Assembly (NCBI GenBank): GCA_947571775.1
Contig: CANOZK010000001.1
Location: 62,001 to 126,000, forward strand
DNA from: an uncultured Lachnospiraceae bacterium
GTDB taxonomy: Bacteria; Bacillota; Clostridia; Lachnospirales; Lachnospiraceae
Length of the DNA stretch: 64,000 nt
Reading direction: 5' to 3'
Shown here: piece after piece, positions 55,218-63,513 of the stretch
How the letters are laid out: the number at the start of each line of letters is the position of its first letter
How positions within the stretch are numbered: the stretch's first letter is position 1
Notes under the pieces: generated by a model
The model's database searches: none
Seen by the model: the letters and a program-made list of their open reading frames with translations, nothing else
What the model was told of the DNA's origin: nothing
Translations under genes and position numbers: made by a program

Positions 55218-56582
55218 CTACTTCTCCTGTTTTCTGATGGTTTTACCGCTTCTGGTGTTCTGGTATTCCCCCTTTTCCACTACACACTTTCCGTCTACAA
55301 AGACATAAGGAATACCCAAAGGCTTTGCATCCGGCTCTCCCCGGTGCGGATAATCCGCCTTATCACAGATTTCTTCCAGAGAAAAAACCGTCAAATCCCC
55401 GTCCATTCCCGGTTCAATGCATCCTTTTTCCTCAAATCCGAAAAGCGTCGCCGGCAAAAGCGTCGCCTTATACACCGCTTCTTCCAGAGACAGCAGCTTC
55501 TTCTCCCTTACCATTTTGCGCAGATATCGGGGAAAAGAACCGGCAATCTGAGGATGTCCTTCCCCTTTTTCATAACCGCAGGTATCGCTGGAAGGCATGG
55601 CATAGTCTTTTACCAGACACTCGTAGACCTCCTGCTCGTTCCCCTCAAAGCAGATCACCGATTCGTGGGGAGCGTATTTTTTCATATGAAAGAAAAGCTC
55701 CTCATTCATCACCTGGCCTTTATACTGCCCCGTGGCAACCACCATCTGATCCCATTTCCAGTGATTCGCCTGAATATTCTGATATTCAAACGTCGCAGTA
55801 TCAAAAAATGTCGCCCAGTTGGTGTACATACCGCTGTCAATATGAATGGGAAGCCCCCGATCGCGCGCCCGATCCACCATACGCAGAGCCCGCTCTATTA
55901 ATCCCTCGCAATACTGATAGACAAAATGAGAAATCAGCATATGCGCCCCGGTTTGCTCTGCTACTTTGATAATCTCAAACAAAGAGTACAGATCTCCTTC
56001 GGTCAAAAGCCGGGTATGCACAGGGCAGATCCGGTGGTATTTTGCCGCCAGCCTGGCCAGCGCTATTACTTCCTCAATATCGCACCCAGGCACATAATCC
56101 AGGCCAAAAGATATCCCGCAGGCTCCCTGGCGCAGCGCTTCCTCCGCCATCGCTACCATCTGAGCAATCTGCCGCTTATCCGCCTTCTGATAAGGGTCGG
56201 TTATCCCGACTGCCTGGCGCAGCGGAGTCCCGTGCCCGATCAGCATGGCCTGGTGAATAGGAAACCCCCGCTCCTCCTGCGTGCAAAAAAAAGCATCCAA
56301 ATCCGCAGGACTTAATCCGCAGTTTCCGCCCACCGTAACGGTCACTCCCTGGCAGGCCGAAAGTTCTGCCGGATACAGGCTTCCGTCAATGTGCCCATGC
56401 ACGTCAATAAAACCAGGGGCTACATAGAATCCCGAAGCGTCAATGACTTTCTCCCCTTGCAGAGGAGTTTCCGACAGTACGGCAATCTTGGAGCCGTCCA
56501 GCCCCACATGCAGCTTTCTGCATTTCTTCTCGTGTGTATCGACCACGATCCCGTGATTAATCGCTGTGCTAATCATAGGCAT
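55218..56582 (-). CDS. Amidohydrolase, N-acyl-D-amino-acid deacylase-like
   Basis: A 454-residue metal-dependent TIM-barrel hydrolase of the D-aminoacylase/dihydroorotase-like group. VAPGFIDVHGHID gives the HxH metal site, CPVHTR and LISHFVY further His ligands, SSDTCGYE a late Asp. N- and C-terminal strands (HGIVVDTHEKK; GMDGDLTVFSLEEI, VFVDGKCVVEKGEY) form the usual small beta domain. Substrate probably an N-acyl or carbamoyl amine/amino acid; not defined. GAGG precedes two close ATGs (56580-56582 or 56574-56576). Sits between the M20 hydrolase and potA. Confidence 0.85.
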   Translation of the reverse strand: MPMISTAINHGIVVDTHEKKCRKLHVGLDGSKIAVLSETPLQGEKVIDASGFYVAPGFIDVHGHIDGSLYPAELSACQGVTVTVGGNCGLSPADLDAFFCTQEERGFPIHQAMLIGHGTPLRQAVGITDPYQKADKRQIAQMVAMAEEALRQGACGISFGLDYVPGCDIEEVIALARLAAKYHRICPVHTRLLTEGDLYSLFEIIKVAEQTGAHMLISHFVYQYCEGLIERALRMVDRARDRGLPIHIDSGMYTNWATFFDTATFEYQNIQANHWKWDQMVVATGQYKGQVMNEELFFHMKKYAPHESVICFEGNEQEVYECLVKDYAMPSSDTCGYEKGEGHPQIAGSFPRYLRKMVREKKLLSLEEAVYKATLLPATLFGFEEKGCIEPGMDGDLTVFSLEEICDKADYPHRGEPDAKPLGIPYVFVDGKCVVEKGEYQNTRSGKTIRKQEK

Positions 56583-56595
56583 ACTGCCTCTCTTT

Positions 56596-57897
56596 CTACC
56601 TGTTCTCTATGATTTTCCAGACAAAATCTACATATTCCTCCTGAGTGAAAACCGGCTGGTAATCCTCTATTACCCGGCGCGCCTGCTCTCCCTGATTTTT
56701 CAGCAGCTCATACACCGTCAGAGCCATCAGCTTGGCCGGGGCGATCACCGCTTTATCCCAGTCCGTAATAGCAAAATCTGCGCCATGCAGAACTCCGGTA
56801 AAACCTGCATATGTAAAATTCACCACCGGCATCAGATGCGTCAAATCCCCTACGTCCGTACAGGCGTTATTAAAATCGCTCTGCGCCACCTCACGGTAGG
56901 TATAACCGTCCAGATATTTGGCCGCCGTTTTCAGGGCGGTATCGGCCGGACGAAAACGCACGGGCAGATACCCCTGAAGCCTCTCCCGATGGATTTTTCC
57001 GCCGAACGCATAAGCTGCGCCCTCAAAGGCCCTGGTCACTTTTTCCCGGATATGGTAAATGGTATCCAGGCTTCCCGCCCGCACCTTGCTCTCTACCACA
57101 ACCCGATCCGGCACGCAGTTTAAGGCTTCGCCGCCTTCCCGGATCAGCGTATGCAGCCGCACATGATCTTTTTCCTGAAATGTCTCCCGCATCAGCCCCA
57201 TCATCTGATAGGCGCTGTTGGCAATGCTCAGCGCATTCACGCCTTCCCAGGGCGCAACCGCAGCGTGGGCGGCTTTCCCCTCCACCGTGATCAATTCCGA
57301 AGAAAATCCGTTGCAGGATGGATTTCCCAGATAAAAGTCTTCCTCCACCGGAACCATATGCACATGGGTGGTCAGGGCAATATCCGTATCTGCAAATTCT
57401 CCCAGGCGTATCAGCTCTCCTTTTCCAGTTCCGGCAAAGCCGACGCCCTCCTGCTGAAGCCATCTTCTTTTCTTTGCATCCACATATTCCTCCGCTGGCA
57501 CGGCCAGAAAAGAAACCGTCCCGCCAAGGCTGTCTCTCACCGCCGGATCGGTCAAAGCCATCGCCGCGCCCAGCATCACCGCAAGCTGCACATGATGGCC
57601 GCAGGCATGGGCAACGCCGGTCTCTTTATCCGCCAGGGGATGCCTGGGGCATAAAATGCCATCCAGTTCGCCAATCACCGTCAAATGAGGCCCCGCGGTC
57701 TTGGGCAGTACGCCGCGCACTCCGGTGCGCGCAAGTCCGAAGCGAACCTTCAGTCCCAGACTTTCCAGCGCATTTTTTACCTTAGAGGCCGTGCGAAACT
57801 CACAGAACCCTTCTTCTGGATGGCGATAAATATCTTCTGCAAAATCTATCAATTCTTTCTGATGCCTGTCAATGCATCCGATGATCTTTGTTTCCAT
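56596..57897 (-). CDS. M20-family amidohydrolase/peptidase
   Basis: A 433-residue M20D-like metallohydrolase, relative of AbgA/AbgB and aminoacylases. HPEEGFCEF, VAHACGHHVQLAV (metal site ACGHH), VPAEEYVDA (catalytic Glu pair) and GVLHGADFAI are visible; a dimerisation domain lies at about 190-310. Expected to cleave an amide from a small acylated amine or amino acid. ATG at 57895-57897 has AGGTGG eight bases before it. First gene of the hydrolase-pot-enzyme I operon, read from a TTGCCA-16-TATGAT promoter flanked by the inverted repeat at 57956-58055. Confidence 0.88.
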   Translation of the reverse strand: METKIIGCIDRHQKELIDFAEDIYRHPEEGFCEFRTASKVKNALESLGLKVRFGLARTGVRGVLPKTAGPHLTVIGELDGILCPRHPLADKETGVAHACGHHVQLAVMLGAAMALTDPAVRDSLGGTVSFLAVPAEEYVDAKKRRWLQQEGVGFAGTGKGELIRLGEFADTDIALTTHVHMVPVEEDFYLGNPSCNGFSSELITVEGKAAHAAVAPWEGVNALSIANSAYQMMGLMRETFQEKDHVRLHTLIREGGEALNCVPDRVVVESKVRAGSLDTIYHIREKVTRAFEGAAYAFGGKIHRERLQGYLPVRFRPADTALKTAAKYLDGYTYREVAQSDFNNACTDVGDLTHLMPVVNFTYAGFTGVLHGADFAITDWDKAVIAPAKLMALTVYELLKNQGEQARRVIEDYQPVFTQEEYVDFVWKIIENR

Positions 57898-57955
57898 ACA
57901 ATCATCCACCTATTACCTATTGTGTATCCCAACAGTCTGCTTCGTAAACTATCTT

Positions 57956-58055
57956 CTGTGAACAGTAATCCTATCATACCATAAAATTCCGATTTGGCAA
58001 ACTACTTTATATTTTTTCCCGGGCGCCTATGCTATAATAGGATTACCGTTCACTG
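57956..58055. promoter_or_regulatory. Inverted repeat around the M20 operon promoter
   Basis: The arm at 57956-57974 (CTGTGAACAGTAATCCTAT) matches the reverse complement of 58037-58055 at 17 of 19 positions. The minus-strand promoter of the M20 operon (TTGCCA/TATGAT) and a plus-strand TATAAT (58033-58038) lie in or at the edge of it. Looks like paired operator sites for a regulator of both directions; a looping repressor is one idea. Confidence 0.5.
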
Positions 58056-58160
58056 TCAATGTCATTTGCTCAAACTAAAAAACGCTCGTTCATCGGCGTT
58101 TCCTCCTGCGAGAATAGTACCAAAAACGTCGGGGGATTGCGAGAAGTCAGAGGTAAAAAA

Positions 58161-58865
58161 ATGAATATAACCATCCTGCACGGACAAAACCACAAAGGTT
58201 CTACTTATCACATTGCCAAAATACTTTCCCAAAAGTTAGAGGGAAATGTTACCGAATTTTTTCTCCCAAGGGATTTTGACTGTTTTTGCACAGGCTGCGC
58301 TTCCTGTTTCAAAAAATCAGAAACTTTGTGCCCTCATCACGAAAAACTCAAACCCATTACCGAAGCCCTGGACAATGCGGATGTGATCATTCTGGCAAGT
58401 CCCGTCTATGTCTATCATGTGACAGGCGCAATGAAAGCGCTGCTCGATCACTACGGCTATCGATGGATGGTACACCGCCCAAAGGAAAAAATGTTTTGCA
58501 AACAAGCGGTCTGTATTTCCACCGCCGCGGGAGCCGGAACCAAAAGCACCAACCGAGATTTGGCGGACAGCATGTTTTTCTGGGGAATTGCGAAAACTTA
58601 TCGTTATGGAGTCAATGTCGCCGCAGTCTCCTGGGACGGTGTGAACGACAAAACCAAGAATCGCGTGGAGAAAAAAACTTCCGCCCTAGCGCAGAAAATC
58701 AAGAAAAGCCAGGGGAATGTAAAACCCCCTTTCAAAACCAAAGCCTTTTTTTATCTTATGCGAATACTAATGAAAAAAGGCTGGAACGAGGCAGACAAAA
58801 TTTACTGGGACGCAAAGGAATGGACGGGCAGAAAACGCCCTTGGAGAAACGATCCGATACAATAA
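58161..58865 (+). CDS. Flavodoxin-fold NAD(P)H-dependent oxidoreductase
   Basis: A 234-residue protein with an N-terminal FMN-binding flavodoxin fold (MNITILHGQNHKGSTYHIAK; phosphate loop HKGST). A Cys cluster CFCTGCASCFKKSETLCPH in the place where iron-sulfur flavoproteins carry their cluster ligands suggests an Fe-S or redox role. ADVIILASPVYVYHVTGAMK binds the flavin ring. C-terminal 60 residues are Lys/Trp-rich and unassigned. AGAGGT lies six bases before the ATG at 58161; the frame opens earlier but there it runs through a dispersed repeat. Next gene is a broken MerR. Confidence 0.87.
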   Translation: MNITILHGQNHKGSTYHIAKILSQKLEGNVTEFFLPRDFDCFCTGCASCFKKSETLCPHHEKLKPITEALDNADVIILASPVYVYHVTGAMKALLDHYGYRWMVHRPKEKMFCKQAVCISTAAGAGTKSTNRDLADSMFFWGIAKTYRYGVNVAAVSWDGVNDKTKNRVEKKTSALAQKIKKSQGNVKPPFKTKAFFYLMRILMKKGWNEADKIYWDAKEWTGRKRPWRNDPIQ

Positions 58866-58983
58866 AAAAGCAAAATCCAAAAATTTATGAAAAAATCCAA
58901 AAAGAGCTTGACTGTAAACCTTATTGATACCTTATATTTCAAGAAAAATCATAAGGTGGCAAAACGATAAGGAGGTAAGCATT

Positions 58984-59500
58984 ATGACCATAAAAGAAGC
59001 TGAGGAGCAAACCGGATTGGCACGTTCCAACATTCGCTTTTATGAAAAAGAAAAGCTCATAGAACCGTCGCGCAATGATAAAAATGGATATAGAGATTAC
59101 TCCGAAAGAGACATCGAAAATATTAAAAAAATCGCTTATTTACGTACACTCGAAATTTCCATTGAAGATATCCGCAATATCATATCGGATAAGGTGTCAC
59201 TGACGGAAATTATAGAAAAACAAACTGGAACAATTCAGACACAAATTGACAGCTTAAACAGAGCAAAAACCATGTAAGATTGTTAATGAACTATCTCTGC
59301 GGAGAACTATAACAGAATACTTATCAAACTATTTATGTTTTGTCGCGCTGTCAATAGAATTGTTTTCTATATTGTTTGCATATGGATTGGCAAAAAGTGT
59401 GCTAACTGTTTTGCTTGTAGATACAATCGCACTGATTGGAATATTGATTGCGGGAATTGCTAAGATAAATCTGCTCCGTAGTCCAACTTTCAAAAAATGA
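58984..59500 (+). pseudogene. Frameshifted MerR regulator with C-terminal membrane helices
   Basis: The first frame (58984-59277) encodes 97 residues: a good MerR winged HTH (MTIKEAEEQTGLARSNIRFY), the YLRTLEISIEDIRNII helices and a coiled coil ending LNRAKTM-stop. The +1 frame continues directly from 59273 (CKIVNELSLRRTITEYLSNY...) and contains two hydrophobic helices before a TGA at 59498. Restoring two bases near 59274 would join them, giving a 172-residue membrane-linked MerR protein. So the gene is most likely inactivated or shortened by a 2-base deletion. The truncated regulator could still bind DNA. AAGGAGG precedes the ATG. Confidence 0.7.
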
Positions 59501-59548
59501 AATCAAACAAATATTTCACAGCGCCTTATGAAAAATACCCTGTTACAA

Positions 59549-59830
59549 TCAAAAGCGAGAGTCTTCTCCATCTGAGATAAACCTGGGATTTTCCCTCGCT
59601 GCCCGGCGCAGTACACAGAACAGCTTATCCGCATAAGACCCTAGATTCTCCCGCAGCTTATCGCTATGCACTATCGTCAGCTTGGTTTCTATATGGATAT
59701 CCGTCAGGCAATCGTACAGGGCGTCCAGGTTCGCGCCGTACCATACCGGGAACTGCAGCTCCATGGCCAGCGTGTCATGAAGCTGTTTTCTGTTCTGGAT
59801 TTCTCTTCCGTCTAATTTTCCCTCAAGCAT
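59549..59830 (-). CDS. Barstar-family RNase inhibitor
   Basis: A 93-residue immunity protein. The barstar fold is recognised by LDGREIQNRKQLHDTLAMEL, FPVWYGANLDALYDCLTDI and the LREN...FCVLRRAAREN helix; the conserved Asp/Trp-Tyr-Gly-x-Asn-Leu-Asp-Ala-Leu stretch contacts the RNase active site. GAGG six bases before the ATG at 59828-59830, one base after the RNase stop. It should protect the cytoplasm from its own RNase. Confidence 0.93.
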   Translation of the reverse strand: MLEGKLDGREIQNRKQLHDTLAMELQFPVWYGANLDALYDCLTDIHIETKLTIVHSDKLRENLGSYADKLFCVLRRAARENPRFISDGEDSRF

Positions 59831-59831
59831 C

Positions 59832-60377
59832 TCATTCCTCCCCATACAGAAGTTCAAAGGATTCGTAATGATCCTCTGTATAGTAAATCAAACCGTCGTT
59901 GGAATAAACAATCCGCTTAGCTCCCCGGCTGCCCGCGCCTAAGGTATCGATGTCGCATTCCTGATAGCTGCGCCCCTGCCGCTCTGGAAGGATTCCCTCA
60001 TAATTTCCAAAATGGCTTCCCCCAATACATTTTCCCGGCGCGTAAGGCTCCAGAGAACCGCCTTCCCATCCTAAGCTTTCCGCCTCTTTTTTGGTAATAA
60101 AATTGGACGGCAGGCATCCATACAAATATAGATACAAGGCAACGTCTTCCTTTGACGTATAGGCGCCGTCTTTGGACGGCACATCTTCTTGCGACTCCGA
60201 TAGTTCTTCATCCAATATATCCTGTTTTGCTTCGTCCAAAGCTTCAGCGCCTGCAATAGTTTGATCTTCAACCGCTGCGCTTGGCTCCCCGGTCAGATTC
60301 GCAGGCAGGTTGGTTCCACATGCGGTTAAAATCAGTGCAAGCCAAAATAACAGAAATATGTAGGCTTTCTTTTTCAT
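59832..60377 (-). CDS. Barnase-type ribonuclease, lipoprotein-anchored
   Basis: A 181-residue guanyl-specific RNase of the barnase (N1) family. The C-terminal domain (about 78-181) keeps the catalytic Glu140 (YQECDIDT), Arg151/Arg155 (GSRGAKRIVYS) and His170 (TEDHYESF), and the YTSKEDVALYLYLYGCLPSNFITKKEAESLGW start. The N-terminal signal MKKKAYIFLLFWLALILTAC ends in a lipobox (LTAC, Cys20) and an acidic linker follows. Most barnases are freely secreted; here a membrane-tethered form is predicted. Paired with barstar; competition against neighbours or RNA salvage are both plausible. Confidence 0.93.
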   Translation of the reverse strand: MKKKAYIFLLFWLALILTACGTNLPANLTGEPSAAVEDQTIAGAEALDEAKQDILDEELSESQEDVPSKDGAYTSKEDVALYLYLYGCLPSNFITKKEAESLGWEGGSLEPYAPGKCIGGSHFGNYEGILPERQGRSYQECDIDTLGAGSRGAKRIVYSNDGLIYYTEDHYESFELLYGEE

Positions 60378-60420
60378 AATTTTGGGACTCTCCTTTTTGA
60401 ATTATTTTTAAAGCAAAGCT

Positions 60421-60443
60421 GGCAGGCAAAAATTCTGCCTGCC
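60421..60443 (-). terminator. Hairpin after the HD-GYP gene
   Basis: Perfect 8-bp stem GGCAGGCA/TGCCTGCC with a 7-base loop, 60 bases past the HD-GYP stop. The minus-strand tail is AGCTTTGCTTTAAAAA, not a clean T-run. Likely weak terminator ahead of the RNase gene. Confidence 0.5.
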
Positions 60444-60503
60444 TGGTTTCAAACGTCTTCTAGGATATTCGGTGCTGACGAATCCCCATCTATCCCGCAC
60501 ATC

Positions 60504-61622
60504 CTAAACCGCCGTCGATTCCTCCTCCTGCTCCAAGTTCCGATACATCTTGCTGATTTCGCCTTCCACAGAGAAGAAACAATCTATAAGCCGCGGGTTA
60601 AATGCGCCGCACTGCCCTGCCCAGATCATTTCAATCACTTTCTTTCTCGAAAATGCCGATTTGTAAACCCGTTTGCAGCTTAAGGCATCGTACACATCCG
60701 CCAAGGCGACCACCTGCGACCAGGGTGTAATTTCATCTCCCTTGAGTCCTTCTGGATAACCTTTGCCGTCCCAGCGCTCATGATGATGCCAGGCAATGTC
60801 GCAGGCATACTCATAAAATTCATTATTCTGAAGCTGCGGTATGTTTTCCAGCAGCCCAACGCCTTTTGTCGTGTGCGTTTTCATAATTTCAAATTCTTCC
60901 GGCGTCAGTTTCCCGGGTTTTGTCAAAACCGCATCGGGAATGGCAATCTTCCCGACATCGTGCATAATCGAAGCCAGCGCAATGTTGTTAATATCTGTCT
61001 GGCTCAAATCTTTGCCAAAATCTGTATTCTCCAGTATAAATCTGGTGATCTCAAAAATACGGTTTACATGGCCGCCTGACTCTGCGTCGCGAAACTGAAT
61101 CGCTGTGGCCAGTGCTTCGATCATTCCCTGATTCAGCAGCAGAATCTGATTGGACTGATTCATCAACTCCACTTTCTGCGTCTCTACCATTTCGTGCAGA
61201 AATTTCCGTGTCTCAAACAGTTCCACGACGGACTGTACACGCCGCCTTACCAGATATGGAATCACCGGCTTTTCAATGATATCCATTACGCCGAGGTCAT
61301 ATGCTTCTTTTACAACATGCTCCTGCTGCTCTGCCGTAATCAGAAATACCGGAAGACTGTCCACAAGCCCGATCTGCTTCATATGCCGCAGGATTTCAAT
61401 GCCGCTCATTCCGGGTATTTCCACATCCAGAAGAACTGCGCTGAAAAGCTGCTGATTATTGAGCATTTCCGCAATCCCCAGGTATCCACTCGGCTCCTCT
61501 CTTATTGTATACAAATCAGAAAAAGTCTTTCTTAAAATCGCCCGGTTAACTGCATCGTTGTCTATAATCAATATTGTTTTTTCTGTTTTTTCCTCAAGAG
61601 AGTACATATTATATTGCTTCAT
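60504..61622 (-). CDS. Response regulator with HD-GYP output domain
   Basis: A 372-residue two-domain protein. Receiver: TILIIDNDAVNRAIL, phospho-acceptor Asp in AVLLDVEIPGMSG, FLITAEQQ and EKPV. Then a coiled linker and an HD-GYP domain with HDVGKIAIPD and HHERWDGKGYPEGLKGDEI intact, so it should hydrolyse cyclic-di-GMP when activated. No kinase gene is adjacent. The ATG at 61620-61622 has no ribosome-binding site, but a promoter at 61629-61657 would start transcription on it. Confidence 0.92.
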   Translation of the reverse strand: MKQYNMYSLEEKTEKTILIIDNDAVNRAILRKTFSDLYTIREEPSGYLGIAEMLNNQQLFSAVLLDVEIPGMSGIEILRHMKQIGLVDSLPVFLITAEQQEHVVKEAYDLGVMDIIEKPVIPYLVRRRVQSVVELFETRKFLHEMVETQKVELMNQSNQILLLNQGMIEALATAIQFRDAESGGHVNRIFEITRFILENTDFGKDLSQTDINNIALASIMHDVGKIAIPDAVLTKPGKLTPEEFEIMKTHTTKGVGLLENIPQLQNNEFYEYACDIAWHHHERWDGKGYPEGLKGDEITPWSQVVALADVYDALSCKRVYKSAFSRKKVIEMIWAGQCGAFNPRLIDCFFSVEGEISKMYRNLEQEEESTAV

Positions 61623-61628
61623 ATTTTT

Positions 61629-61657
61629 ATAATAATAAAATTTGACGCGAAAATCAA
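61629..61657 (-). promoter_or_regulatory. Promoter giving an apparently leaderless HD-GYP mRNA
   Basis: Minus-strand TTGATT (61652-61657), 17-bp spacer, TATTAT (61629-61634). The expected start, about 7 bases after the -10, is the A of the ATG at 61622. No Shine-Dalgarno lies in between. Confidence 0.55.
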
Positions 61658-61839
61658 TAGTAAACGCTACTATAAATAGGTAAAAAATATCCCAAATATT
61701 CTCTTGTTTTTCCAAATTTTCAAAAATATCCCCCGAAAAATTTAAGCTAAATATAAGGTAGCCGTCAGCCTGTTGTAAGAATCGGCCTGTATAATCCCAT
61801 TATGTGATAAAAAATTGTACACAAAAAGGAGGCCGTATG

Positions 61840-62754
61840 ATGGAAATCATGATCGAAACCAAAAACCTTACCAAACACTACAAAAACAAAACCGTCGTCA
61901 GCGAATTGGATATGAAAGTCACCAAGGGCAGCATCTATGGATTCCTCGGCTCCAACGGGGCGGGAAAATCTACAACGATGAAGATGCTCCTGGGGCTGAT
62001 ACGACCCGCTCAGGGACAGATCCAGATATTCGGAAAACCCCTGCAAGGGAAGATGCGGCTGGAAATCCTGAAAAATACCGGCTCGCTCATTGAGTCCCCC
62101 TCCTATTACGGACATCTGAGCGGCCGGGAAAACCTGGAAATCATCTGCACGTTAAAGAACGCCCCCAAACGAGAAATCGACGAAGTACTAAAGCTTGTCC
62201 GCATGGAAAATCAGCAGCACAAAAAAGCCGGACAGTACTCTCTGGGTATGAAGCAGCGGTTGGGACTGGCCGCCGCCCTGCTGGGACATCCACGCCTGCT
62301 TCTGCTGGATGAACCCACCAATGGACTGGATCCGTCCGGCATCCAGGAAATGCGGGAGCTGATCTGCGCGCTGCCAAAAAGAACCGGCATGACCGTACTG
62401 GTGTCCAGCCATCTGCTCAGCGAAATCGACCAGATGGCCACCCATGTCGGCATCATTGACCAGGGGCATCTGATCTTCCAGGACAGCCTGGCTGTCCTCC
62501 ATGAGCACAGCCAGTCCAAGCTGCACCTGCGCACCACCGATACTGCCGCCGCCCTGGCAGAACTTCAGCGCAATCATATTCCCGCCGAAGAAAAGGAGGG
62601 GACAATCATCCTCAGAGATACCAGCGATCGGACGGTCACCTGTGCCATACGGCATCTGGTCTATGCAGGCATCGGCATCCTCCGGGCAGAAGAAATACAG
62701 ATGAGCCTGGAGGACATTTTCCTAAAACTTACCGGAAAGAAGGTGAGCTTATGA
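61840..62754 (+). CDS. ABC transporter ATPase, bacitracin/lantibiotic type (BcrA/LanF-like)
   Basis: A 304-residue ATPase: GFLGSNGAGKSTTMKMLLGL (Walker A), YSLGMKQRLGLAAALL signature, LLLLDEPTNGLDP (Walker B), and a C-terminal extension with the usual MSLEDIFLKLTG ending. Family members expel bacitracin or lantibiotics from the membrane. Start ATG at 61840 lies seven bases after GGAGG; ATGs at 61837 and 61849 are alternatives. Overlaps the permease by four bases. A TATAAT-like -10 is seen at 61792, but I find no matching -35. Confidence 0.93.
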   Translation: MEIMIETKNLTKHYKNKTVVSELDMKVTKGSIYGFLGSNGAGKSTTMKMLLGLIRPAQGQIQIFGKPLQGKMRLEILKNTGSLIESPSYYGHLSGRENLEIICTLKNAPKREIDEVLKLVRMENQQHKKAGQYSLGMKQRLGLAAALLGHPRLLLLDEPTNGLDPSGIQEMRELICALPKRTGMTVLVSSHLLSEIDQMATHVGIIDQGHLIFQDSLAVLHEHSQSKLHLRTTDTAAALAELQRNHIPAEEKEGTIILRDTSDRTVTCAIRHLVYAGIGILRAEEIQMSLEDIFLKLTGKKVSL

Positions 62755-63512
62755 CAGGCGTGATCCGACAACTTCAGGCAGAACGGTACAAAGCAAAACG
62801 CCGGCACAGCTGGGCCGTTGTAACTGCCCTGTGCCTGTTTCTCCTCCTCTGGAGTGCTTTTAATTTCCGAAACGCAGACAGCCGGGAGCTGGCTCAAGGT
62901 TACAGCACTTTATTTTACCAGCTTCCTCTGTTCAACACTATCCTGCTGCCTCTGGGACTCTCTGTAATCGCCAGCCGTCTGTGCGACTGGGAGATCAAGG
63001 GCAATACCTTAAAGCTGCTGTGTACCTTGCAGAGAAAAGGCGCCTTCTATGACTGCAAACTGCTGATTGGACTGGGGTATCTGTTTGTCATCGCCTTGGC
63101 GGAAACTGTCAGTATTGCAGGGATCGGAATCCTTTTCCGGTTTACGCAGACGCTGGAAATCCACATGCTGTTTCTGCATTTTCTGCAAGTTTTTGCAGCC
63201 GGAACCGCCATTTATTTACTGCAGCAGACCTTATCCCTGCTCTGTGAAAATCAGCTTGCACCCCTCGGCGTAGGGCTTGCCGGGTCCTTTATTGGGTTGT
63301 TCTCTCTATATTTTCCTACGCAGGTATCGCGGCTGATTCTCTGGTCTTATTTCTGCCAGTTTACGCCCCTTGCCATGGACTGGGATCGGGCGTCCAGGGA
63401 AATTTCTTTTTATCCAACTGCCTTTCCTCTCGGTTTGTTTCTGGGATTTCTGGCAGTGATTATTGGAATGTATGCTCTGGGAAAATTCTTGTTTTTACGA
63501 AAGGAGATCTGA
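62751..63512 (+). CDS. ABC-2 type permease, LanE/BcrB-like
   Basis: A 253-residue membrane protein with about six helices (starting SWAVVTALCLFLLLWSAF), basic N-terminus QLQAERYKAKRRH typical for ABC-2 permeases of the MutE/EpiE group. Translationally coupled (ATGA overlap) to the ATPase and two bases before the next permease, so the set is F-E-G. Confidence 0.87.
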   Translation: MTGVIRQLQAERYKAKRRHSWAVVTALCLFLLLWSAFNFRNADSRELAQGYSTLFYQLPLFNTILLPLGLSVIASRLCDWEIKGNTLKLLCTLQRKGAFYDCKLLIGLGYLFVIALAETVSIAGIGILFRFTQTLEIHMLFLHFLQVFAAGTAIYLLQQTLSLLCENQLAPLGVGLAGSFIGLFSLYFPTQVSRLILWSYFCQFTPLAMDWDRASREISFYPTAFPLGLFLGFLAVIIGMYALGKFLFLRKEI

Positions 63513-63513
63513 A

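Noticed and set aside
61765..62115. 116-codon minus-strand frame over the start of the BcrA-like gene
   Set aside because: Antisense of a clear ABC ATPase with Walker motifs; no ribosome-binding site.
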